Shown here: positions 1 through 5,198 of the stretch, in pieces
How positions within the stretch are numbered: the stretch's first letter is position 1
How the letters are laid out: each line of letters begins with the position of its first letter
DNA from: Limnohabitans sp.
GTDB lineage: Bacteria > Pseudomonadota > Gammaproteobacteria > Burkholderiales > Burkholderiaceae_C
NCBI GenBank assembly: GCA_009693225.1
Contig: SHXP01000165.1
Location: forward strand, 1 to 5,477
Reading direction: 5' to 3'
Length of the DNA stretch: 5,477 bases
Program-made: the position numbers and the translations under genes
Notes under the pieces: generated by a model
Told to the model about the DNA's origin: nothing
What the model saw: the letters and a program-made list of their open reading frames with translations, nothing else
The model's database searches: none

Positions 1-78
1 GGCCATCAGCAGGGGCAGTGCTGCCAGTTCAGACAAGTTCTTATTAACAATTTTCGCCTTGCGAGTAGACTTCTTCAT
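1..78 (-). CDS. N-terminal fragment of unidentified minus-strand gene
   Basis: Read on the minus strand, an ATG at 78-76 opens a frame of 26 codons that reaches the window edge without a stop. The peptide starts MKKSTRKAKIVNKN and continues into SELAALPLLMA. It has a very basic N-terminus (Lys/Arg at 7 of the first 13 residues) followed by a more hydrophobic stretch. Only a weak purine-rich tract (GAAGAAAG on the minus strand) lies about 11 bases upstream. The basic start could be a signal peptide n-region or a nucleic-acid-binding tail, and the fragment is too short to decide. It would be transcribed divergently from the gene at 346. Function is unknown, and the call rests only on an open frame with a plausible start. 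Confidence 0.45.
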   Translation of the reverse strand, partial: MKKSTRKAKIVNKNLSELAALPLLMA

Positions 79-345
79 GGTGGTTGAGCTTTCTTCGGTT
101 CAGGTTGAGGATGTCAAGAACCCGCATTCTGGGCCCTCGACTGCTTCAATCACCAACTCAACCTTCAACTACGGGCGGGACACCCTCGATCCACGGCCAG
201 GCATGATTTAGTATTCCTTGCACTGGCTTGTAAATTGCTTTGGTATTCGGGTTAAACAATTGCGGTCGCATTCCGATAAACAGTTGGACATGTCGGCATT
301 GGACGGCAATTTATTGCCGCTCTGCTCAAATACAGAGGAAAAATC
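79..345. other. divergent intergenic region
   Basis: This 267-base stretch lies between two divergently read genes and should hold both promoters. I see no convincing gene in it. It contains three copies of the heptamer GGTTGAG: direct at 82-88 and 103-109, and inverted at 157-163. A poor sigma-70-like pair for the plus strand (TTGCAC at 218-223, TGGTAT at 241-246, 17-base spacer) is the best promoter candidate I can point to, and it is weak. A 7-bp perfect inverted repeat sits at 304-319, just upstream of the ribosome binding site. Confidence 0.5.
304..337 (+). promoter_or_regulatory. two consecutive hairpins covering the Shine-Dalgarno region
   Basis: The first inverted repeat is CGGCAAT-TT-ATTGCCG (304-319, perfect 7-bp arms). 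It is followed immediately by CTCTG (320-324) and CAGAG (333-337), which can pair across an 8-base loop. The second stem includes the start of the Shine-Dalgarno sequence AGAGGA that serves the ATG at 346. This arrangement could moderate translation initiation or stabilise the 5' end of the mRNA. The pairing is seen directly; the regulatory role is inference. Confidence 0.35.
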
Positions 346-1257
346 ATGAAGGTCACAGCGGTGAGCGCTCCAGGCATTGCCAGTCCGGCAGGCCCACGGC
401 CGATGACGGCCAGTCAGGCCCTTGCAGCCCTGAAAATAAACAGCCGCGTGAAAGTAACCATCGCAGACACGGCTGAAAATATTGCACTCAATATCAAGGA
501 CTTGAATTCCTTTCAAACGCAAATTGTGCTGTTAGGCGTGACAAACCCGCCTGCCAAAATCAATTTGACATCGACACAGGCTAAATTGTATGCAAACTTA
601 CTTGCAAAATTGTTTGAAAACACATTAGTTTTGAACGACACGTTTGGTGTTCTTAATTCGAACTTATTGACATTGAGAGCCCTGAACCCGCAAATCAACA
701 AAATGATCATTACCCCGTCTACGGGCACAACCAAGCAGATGATTTCACCCTGGGACAGCCAGCTATGGTCTAAATCGGTCAACGGCAAATTCCAAATTCA
801 AACGCATATAAATACCTCCGGCCCGGCGACTAACCCGGGCACGAACACATCGACCACTGCCACGGTGGTGCCGGGCGGCAGCTCCAAATTCGTTGGCTAC
901 GACGATACACAGGCGCTGTCTATCAATTACAAGGGTTTAAAAGCCCTTGACGACATGGGCATGCTGACCGGCATCGAATCCTTTAAAGGCACGGCCATCA
1001 ATGCATCAGTGTTGGAAGGCAAGGCACTAACAGATTTATTCAATAAATACTCGACCGAGTTTTATTTGAATATTCGAGACACCAGCAGCAATATTTCCAA
1101 GAATATTGACTTTATCGCCAATAGCAATAAAAAAATCGTCAGCATTACCCAGATCGGAAACATTAAGCCGCTGGAAATCACACGAGCACAGAATTTCAAG
1201 GCTGACAGAGCGCTGTCAAAAATGAAAAATGCATATTCCCTGTTGTTTACAGGATGA
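346..1257 (+). CDS. degenerate 'DTAxNI' repeat protein, possible secreted or surface-type protein
   Basis: This 303-residue protein starts at an ATG with a good ribosome binding site (AGAGGAAA, about 5 bases upstream). About three divergent copies of one repeat can be aligned. Copy 1 is at residues ~35-98 (VTIADTAENIALNIKDL ... INLTSTQAKLYANLLAKL). Copy 2 is at ~188-240 (LKALDDMGMLTGIESF ... LTDLFNKYSTEFYL). Copy 3 is at ~238-303 (LNIRDTSSNISKNIDFI ... ITRAQNFKADRAL). A Ser/Thr/Gly-rich linker separates copies 1 and 2 (~157-180). In large proteobacterial surface and type I-secreted proteins, such repeats occur in long arrays with a DTAANI-like opening. Here there are few copies, no recognisable N-terminal signal peptide, and no RTX GGxGxD nonapeptides. 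The N-terminus is Ala/Pro-rich and not hydrophobic enough for Sec export. Base composition is visibly more AT-rich than the PLP gene downstream, particularly around 480-700 and 1020-1250, which may mean separate ancestry. The gene itself is well supported; secretion is a family-based guess and the function is unknown. Confidence 0.78.
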   Translation: MKVTAVSAPGIASPAGPRPMTASQALAALKINSRVKVTIADTAENIALNIKDLNSFQTQIVLLGVTNPPAKINLTSTQAKLYANLLAKLFENTLVLNDTFGVLNSNLLTLRALNPQINKMIITPSTGTTKQMISPWDSQLWSKSVNGKFQIQTHINTSGPATNPGTNTSTTATVVPGGSSKFVGYDDTQALSINYKGLKALDDMGMLTGIESFKGTAINASVLEGKALTDLFNKYSTEFYLNIRDTSSNISKNIDFIANSNKKIVSITQIGNIKPLEITRAQNFKADRALSKMKNAYSLLFTG

Positions 1258-1405
1258 TCTTTCAGAACTGTCTATATATTTATATATTTGAAGACTATTC
1301 CTCTCGAATCAGCAGGTGCGGACAATGTACAAAAACCTCATGCTCGCATGCCTTGATCATCTCAACGCGTGTATGAAGCAAGCCTAATGGGTCGATAATA
1401 GAAAC
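1258..1405 (+). promoter_or_regulatory. AT-rich intergenic spacer, probable promoter region
   Basis: The spacer contains a strikingly AT-only inverted repeat, ATATAT-TT-ATATAT (1274-1287), in an otherwise mixed-composition region. It offers several -10-like hexamers but no clear -35. A second -10-like hexamer, GATAAT (1394-1399), ends six bases before the lipoprotein ATG at 1406. No convincing rho-independent terminator follows the stop codon at 1257. Transcription start sites cannot be fixed from the sequence. Confidence 0.4.
1325..1387 (+). CDS. possible 20-residue leader mini-ORF
   Basis: An ATG at 1325 opens a 20-codon frame ending TAA (1385-1387). It starts MYKNLMLAC, ends NACMKQA, and contains two cysteines. 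A partial Shine-Dalgarno (AGGTG, 1314-1318) lies six bases upstream, which is better than the one in front of the next annotated gene. It sits alone in the leader between the AT-rich dyad and the lipoprotein gene, 18 bases before that gene's ATG. It could be a regulatory uORF, or chance, since ORFs this short are expected by chance. Confidence 0.2.
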   Translation: MYKNLMLACLDHLNACMKQA

Positions 1406-2119
1406 ATGTTGAAGATTCCGTTCACGTTTTTGCTAAAAAAAGGCTTACACCTGACTGTATGTATCCTAGTCCTCGGGACGATGTTTGCGTGCTCAGACGA
1501 AAAATCGGCCAAAGACACCAAATTCCTGTCTGTCCCAGATAAAAAGACCGACCCCTCCAGGGAAGAAGACACGATCAACCGAAGGGTGGAGTCGGTGCTG
1601 AACGAAGGCTCGCAAAGCCAGGAAGGCAAGGAGGAAGCCCCGCGTGCCTCAAAGGCACACCCCGCTAATTCCGGCAAAGAGCCCATGCTGATCCTGGACA
1701 AGAACAAATTACCCTTGGGGGAAGTTGTTTACCATTCTGACAAACTGGATTACTACGAGTGCAAGGGCATTGTGGCGCCCTGGTTCCTCGAGTTGGTGGT
1801 CGCTGAAATGAACTATTTCAACGAATTGGCGGAACTGCATTTTGTCGACCCCAAAACCTGTATCGTCACCGCCGGCACCGAAAAAAGCCTGACCCCGGGT
1901 CGCATCAGCATTCAGCTTTACGAAAACAGCAAGCAATTCGACCGCTGCATACGTAGCGAGGAATGTCCGATCTTCCGTACCGTCAACTTTGTCCCCAACA
2001 GAAACGCGCTGTACAGATCCTATTTCTTGTCTGATATCAACCGCAAACTGATTCAACACCATTGCGTCACCGACACGGGCAAATGGCACAGGGACCAAAC
2101 CTGCTACACCGTTGACTAA
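1406..2119 (+). CDS. putative lipoprotein with six-cysteine C-terminal domain (paralog 1)
   Basis: This 237-residue exported protein has a basic n-region (MLKIPFTFLLKKG), a hydrophobic core (residues ~14-28), and a lipobox-like LGTMFAC with the candidate lipidated cysteine at 29. Residue -3 is Met, so the lipobox is not ideal. Ser at +2 fits outer-membrane sorting. Residues ~30-95 are a charged, low-complexity linker. The C-terminal domain (~95-237) has six cysteines at 119, 152, 181, 187, 220 and 233, suited to three disulfides. It also has the conserved stretches YYECKGIV, RISIQLYENS and ALYRSYFLSD. The next gene encodes a clear paralog with the same cysteine spacing (33, 29, 6, 33, 13 here; 33, 30, 6, 33, 13 there). 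No Shine-Dalgarno is evident before the ATG. I do not recognise the family. An envelope location is inferred from the signal and the cysteines; no enzymatic motif is visible. Confidence 0.82.
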   Translation: MLKIPFTFLLKKGLHLTVCILVLGTMFACSDEKSAKDTKFLSVPDKKTDPSREEDTINRRVESVLNEGSQSQEGKEEAPRASKAHPANSGKEPMLILDKNKLPLGEVVYHSDKLDYYECKGIVAPWFLELVVAEMNYFNELAELHFVDPKTCIVTAGTEKSLTPGRISIQLYENSKQFDRCIRSEECPIFRTVNFVPNRNALYRSYFLSDINRKLIQHHCVTDTGKWHRDQTCYTVD

Positions 2120-2197
2120 GCCCTTGGTCAATCCAGCGTATCGCTCAAGACCGGCTAGTTCAGACCGATTACCCATAGACGTAGTAACTTCTAGCCC

Positions 2198-2926
2198 ATG
2201 AAAACCCTTTTTCTACTCTCGCAACATGTTCTTTTGCTGCTGGCCTTGACTGTGTCACATGCCGCCATGGCCAACGAAGGCAGTGCCGCACCGGCCAAGC
2301 CTGCGGCTGATGCCCACGGTGCGCCGCCAAAAAAAGAGGAGAATAAAGACGACCACGGGGCCAAGGATGCCCCCGCCAAAGACGCGCACGGCGCACCGGT
2401 CAAAGAAGAACGCCCCAAACGGACATTCGAAGGACAGGAGCCGCTCTTTTACTTTGACTCCAAACGCCGCCCTTACATCGAACCATTTCATAAAACCGCT
2501 GATGAGGAGTATTTCATCTGTCGGGGTGTGATCGGCGAGTGGTACCGTGAACTGTTGGCACAGGAAGCAAATATGCTGGCCAAAAAAGACGGGCTGGATA
2601 AAGTCACCGGTTCTACCTGCGCAGTGCGTCTAGTAGCGACAAACCATGGAAAAAAACTGCCCATCATTTCGATAGAGCTGTATGTCAATTCAAATGTCAT
2701 GCGCTCCTGCATACTGGGTGAAACCTGCCCGCAGTCGCGCACAGCCATCATGTACGTGCTGAACAAAACGCTTTACCGCAGTTACTTCATCACCGATCGT
2801 GATAAAAAAATCCGGCGCTTTTACTGCCTGGACAATAAGAGCAATATTCTGGCTAAGGAAGAGTGCTGGTACCACTTCTTTGACAAGGCCGCCAAGGAAA
2901 AGCCCTCGGGTCACGGCGCGCATTAA
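2198..2926 (+). CDS. secreted/periplasmic protein with six-cysteine C-terminal domain (paralog 2)
   Basis: This 242-residue protein has a classical signal peptide: MKTLF, a Leu-rich core, and a predicted cut after AMA at about residue 26, giving a mature start at NEGSAAP. It is not a lipoprotein, unlike its upstream paralog. Residues ~27-78 are a low-complexity Ala/Pro/Lys/Asp/His linker with DAHGAP at 38-43 and 62-67 and a related DHGA at 52-55. The C-terminal domain (~80-230) carries cysteines at 108, 141, 171, 177, 210 and 223, and shared blocks EYFICRGVIGEW, IISIELYVNS and TLYRSYFITD. The tail ends SGHGAH, again His-containing. The gap to the upstream paralog is 78 bases with no obvious terminator, so the two may be co-transcribed after a tandem duplication. 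No good Shine-Dalgarno precedes the ATG. Function is unknown; disulfide-stabilised envelope structure or ligand binding is inference. Confidence 0.85.
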   Translation: MKTLFLLSQHVLLLLALTVSHAAMANEGSAAPAKPAADAHGAPPKKEENKDDHGAKDAPAKDAHGAPVKEERPKRTFEGQEPLFYFDSKRRPYIEPFHKTADEEYFICRGVIGEWYRELLAQEANMLAKKDGLDKVTGSTCAVRLVATNHGKKLPIISIELYVNSNVMRSCILGETCPQSRTAIMYVLNKTLYRSYFITDRDKKIRRFYCLDNKSNILAKEECWYHFFDKAAKEKPSGHGAH

Positions 2927-3011
2927 AACCGTCAAACGCTTCGCTCAGGACCGGTGGTTGCTGTTATCAGGCGCCGGTACATAAAGCCGCAGACTCACTT
3001 ATAGTTTGCGC

Positions 3012-4184
3012 ATGACCACAGACACCTTTGTCATTGCCTGCCAACGCCACTTGTTCGACATCCCGGACGAAGTCGCGTATTTCAATTGCGCCTACCAGTC
3101 GCCGTTGCTGCGCGCCGCAGTCGCATCCGGCGAAGCCGGCATCTCACTCAAAACACAGCCCTGGCATTTGAAGCCGGCGGATTTCTTCTCATTACCGGAA
3201 AAAGCACGCAGTCTGTTTGCTGAACTCATTCATGCCCGTTCTGACGATATTGCCATCGTCGGTTCGGCTTCTTACGGCATTGAAACCGCGCTGAAAAACA
3301 TCCATCTTCAACCCGCAGACCGGGTGGTGATATGCGCCGAAGAATTCCCGTCCAATCTGTACCCGGTCCGCCGCGCTGTCGAGCTGGCGGGTGCTGAACT
3401 GGTGACGGTGCAGCGTCCAGCTGATGATGACTGGACGGCTGCGGTGCTGTCACGGATTAGTGCAGGTACCCGGTTGGCCGTACTGACCCATTGCCATTGG
3501 ACCGACGGCGGTCTGATCGACTTGGTGGCGGTTCGCAAGGCGCTGGATATACACGATGCCTTGCTGGTGGTTGACGCCACCCAATCGCTGGGCGCCATGC
3601 CGCTAGACGTGAGCAGCGTGAGGCCCGACTTTCTGGTGGCTGCCGCCTACAAGTGGCTGTTGGGGCCTTACAGCCTGGGTTTTTTGTACGCGGCACCTCA
3701 CCTGCAAACCGGTGAGGCGCTGGAGGAAAACTGGGTCAACCGGGCTGGAGCCCAGGACTTCACACGCTTACTGGACTACAGTGACGGCTACGCCGAAGGC
3801 GCAAGACGCTACGACATGGGCGAGCGCTCGAATTTCATCGCCCTGCCGATGGCCATTGCCGCGCTTGAACAGATTTTGCAATGGCAGCCGCAGCGCATAG
3901 CCCGCACTTTGCGCCTGTGCAATGACCAAATCGCCAATGAAGCGGCCGCCTGGGGTATGCACGCGGCGCCGGCGGATTTACGCGCCGGGCATTTTCTCGG
4001 GCTGCGCTGGCCCGGCAGCTTACCCGCAAGCTTGACCGATAAGCTTGCTGCGGCCCAAGTCCATGTCAGTATTCGCGGCAGCGCCATCCGCGTCACTCCC
4101 CATCTCTACAACAACGAAAACGATGTGGCTCGCCTGCTGAACGTGCTCCAGGATACAGCCCGCCAAACCTCACCGGCGAAGTAA
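3012..4184 (+). CDS. aminotransferase class V-fold PLP-dependent enzyme
   Basis: This 390-residue protein has the normal length and motif order of the fold-type I, class V aminotransferase superfamily, which includes isopenicillin-N-epimerase-like and cysteine-desulfurase-like enzymes. The phosphate-binding loop GSASYGIE lies at ~84-91. The His of THCHWTDG (162) is in the usual ring-stacking position. VDATQSLGAMPLDV gives the pyridine-N aspartate (Asp188) and Gln191. AAYKWLLGP carries the Schiff-base lysine, Lys214. The C-terminal VSIRGSAIRVTPHLYNNENDV (~352-371) is typical of the small domain. No catalytic-cysteine loop of the SufS/IscS type is visible (Cys at 10, 26, 108, 161, 303), so a cysteine desulfurase is unlikely. 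It is probably cytoplasmic, and its substrate cannot be assigned. ATG 3012 is preferred because the protein then begins MTTDTF. A TTG at 3006 would add two residues. Neither start has a clear Shine-Dalgarno, and TATAGT at 3000-3005 suggests a possible leaderless start. Confidence 0.94.
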   Translation: MTTDTFVIACQRHLFDIPDEVAYFNCAYQSPLLRAAVASGEAGISLKTQPWHLKPADFFSLPEKARSLFAELIHARSDDIAIVGSASYGIETALKNIHLQPADRVVICAEEFPSNLYPVRRAVELAGAELVTVQRPADDDWTAAVLSRISAGTRLAVLTHCHWTDGGLIDLVAVRKALDIHDALLVVDATQSLGAMPLDVSSVRPDFLVAAAYKWLLGPYSLGFLYAAPHLQTGEALEENWVNRAGAQDFTRLLDYSDGYAEGARRYDMGERSNFIALPMAIAALEQILQWQPQRIARTLRLCNDQIANEAAAWGMHAAPADLRAGHFLGLRWPGSLPASLTDKLAAAQVHVSIRGSAIRVTPHLYNNENDVARLLNVLQDTARQTSPAK

Positions 4185-4214
4185 AGCCCGGGTCCGGGGA
4201 AATCCTCGGGCTTT
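4183..4214 (+). terminator. rho-independent terminator after the PLP enzyme gene
   Basis: AAAGCCCG (4183-4190) pairs perfectly with CGGGCTTT (4207-4214). The stem can be extended by a G-U and a G-C pair inside the loop, and a short T-run ends at 4215. It overlaps the TAA stop of the upstream gene, a common position for an intrinsic terminator. The T-tract is short (4 T), so termination may be partial. Confidence 0.75.
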
Positions 4215-4259
4215 TGCGTCAACCCGCGCCCTCGGGTAAGCTTGCACACAACACCCGCC

Positions 4260-4270
4260 GGAGACTCACC
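4260..4270 (+). promoter_or_regulatory. ribosome binding site deciding the start at 4271
   Basis: GGAGA (4260-4264) sits six bases before ATG 4271. An upstream in-frame TTG at 4214 falls inside the terminator stem and would place 19 extra polar residues ahead of the signal peptide, so 4271 is the better start. Confidence 0.75.
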
Positions 4271-4948
4271 ATGAACGACAGATTCCGTCCCGCTTTGGAC
4301 AGGCTCAGCCTTTGTGCACTGGTTCTGATGATGAGCACAAGCCTGGCCGGCGCCAACGACAGCTCCAACTCGCAGGAATACCGGCAAGCGCAGGAAGATG
4401 TGGCACACGGCAACACATCTCAACGCATCAACGGCTTGAACCGCTTATCCCGCTTAGGCACTGCGGCTGATGCAGCTTACGTCTACCCGCTGCTCAGCAA
4501 TAACGACCTGTCAGTCCGCAGCGCGGCACAGTCGGTGATCTGGCAACTCTGGGGCCATTCCGGCAATGCAGACATAGATCGTCAGTACGAGCAGGCTTTG
4601 GATCTGATGAATGCCGGCGATCTCACCCATGCCATCGAAATGTTCAGCAGCATCATCGAGCAACTGCCCTCTTTTGCTGAGCCCTGGAACAAACGCGCCA
4701 CCATTTATTTCATGATTGGACAGTATGACTTGTCGATCATGGACTGCGAAGAAGTGCTCAAAAGGGTGCCTCAGCATTTCGGCGCACTCTCAGGCTACGC
4801 CAGAATGCTGATCAACAAAGGCCAGTTTGAACGCGCGCTGGACTATATGGAGCGCGCCAACCTGGTCAATCCGCAAATGCCGAATGCCGCCGAGATGATT
4901 CAGCAGTTGCGTAAACAAATCAGCACAAAGAAAGACAATATAGTTTGA
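4271..4948 (+). CDS. exported TPR protein with HEAT-like N-terminal segment
   Basis: This 225-residue protein has an N-terminal signal peptide: MNDRFRPALDRL, a hydrophobic core, then LAGA with predicted cleavage at about residue 28. Residues ~45-95 resemble a HEAT-like helical pair (RINGLNRLSRLGTAADAAYVYPLLSN, then DLSVRSAAQSVIWQLW). Three tetratricopeptide repeats follow at ~103-136 (ALDLMNAGDLTHAIEMFSSI), ~137-170 (WNKRATIYFMIGQYDLSIMD) and ~171-204 (ALSGYARMLINKGQFERALDYM). They show the usual small/large residue pattern and end in Pro (LPS, VPQ, NPQ). Such proteins are periplasmic protein-interaction scaffolds, and the partner is unknown. The gene is separated from the PLP enzyme gene by a terminator, so it likely has its own promoter in the short gap or depends on read-through. 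The domain call is strong; the biological role is open. Confidence 0.92.
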   Translation: MNDRFRPALDRLSLCALVLMMSTSLAGANDSSNSQEYRQAQEDVAHGNTSQRINGLNRLSRLGTAADAAYVYPLLSNNDLSVRSAAQSVIWQLWGHSGNADIDRQYEQALDLMNAGDLTHAIEMFSSIIEQLPSFAEPWNKRATIYFMIGQYDLSIMDCEEVLKRVPQHFGALSGYARMLINKGQFERALDYMERANLVNPQMPNAAEMIQQLRKQISTKKDNIV

Positions 4949-5073
4949 GATTTTTCTCGCCTCAAGGGAAACCGCCGGGTAAAGAGGGCTGTCATGAAAT
5001 CTGTCGTTTGAACCGGGCGCAGGGCGGCGACGAACTCGTAGCTCCCTCTCTCACCCCCTCGGCTACACTCCCG
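4949..5073. other. intergenic region with Pho-box-like direct repeat
   Basis: No credible gene is seen. It holds two heptamer-like copies, CTGTCAT (4989-4995) and CTGTCGT (5001-5007). They resemble the repeated half-sites of a PhoB binding site but are spaced at 12 rather than 11 bases. No terminator is obvious after the TPR gene. The right part runs into decayed insertion-sequence DNA. Confidence 0.4.
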
Positions 5074-5137
5074 TTCGACTATATCAACTGCTATAGTCAC
5101 TTCCTTTCTCATCATGGACGGCTACACTCGACCTTAG
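5074..5137 (+). pseudogene. remnant of IS3-family transposase OrfB C-terminus
   Basis: In the plus frame, bases from 5074 encode FDYINCYSHF and then RLHSTLG. This matches the end of IS3-family OrfB integrases, whose rve domain closes with a [F/D]YI..[F/Y]YN..R.HS.LG pattern. The characteristic YN is replaced by YS, so the copy looks degenerate. No upstream DDE core and no matching OrfA are present, so at most the last ~20 codons survive. The match stops exactly where the IS5 left end begins (TTAG | GGA), so the rest of the IS3 tail may continue beyond the IS5 copy. The recognition rests on a short motif. Confidence 0.55.
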
Positions 5138-5156
5138 GATTCTCTGCAAAAGTCTC
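5138..5156 (+). repeat. probable left terminal inverted repeat of the IS5 element
   Basis: GGATTCTCTGCAAAAGTC extends to TC at 5155-5156. By eye about 12 of 20 positions agree with the classical IS5 end from memory. The adjacent upstream TTAG is the expected kind of target-site duplication. Confidence 0.55.
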
Positions 5157-5198
5157 ATCTTCAGTCATCCACAGACCTACTTCAAACGTTATAGGTAG

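Noticed and set aside
1709..2176. 155-codon open frame on the minus strand
   Set aside because: It lies opposite the lipoprotein gene. The plus strand has a signal peptide and a clear paralog next door, while this frame has no recognisable domain.
2255..2531. Several overlapping open frames in both strands over the Ala/Pro-rich linker of paralog 2
   Set aside because: These are side effects of the low-complexity, GC-rich linker. None has a good start or family signature.
3012..4184. Cysteine desulfurase (SufS/IscS/CsdA) annotation for the PLP enzyme
   Set aside because: The superfamily fits, but no cysteine lies in the expected catalytic loop and no Fe-S assembly genes are nearby.
4214..4270. 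TTG start adding 19 residues to the TPR protein
   Set aside because: The TTG lies in the terminator stem and lacks a ribosome binding site. ATG 4271 has GGAGA at good spacing and leads directly into a signal peptide.
5055..5075. Another frame reading PLGYTPV, reminiscent of the IS3 OrfB tail LGYxSPV
   Set aside because: It is in a different frame from the better RLHSTLG match, very short, and has no supporting upstream residues, so it is likely coincidence.
4900..5115. 71-codon minus-strand frame across the end of the TPR gene and the intergenic region
   Set aside because: It overlaps the well-supported TPR gene, has no recognisable motif, and crosses the IS3 remnant.
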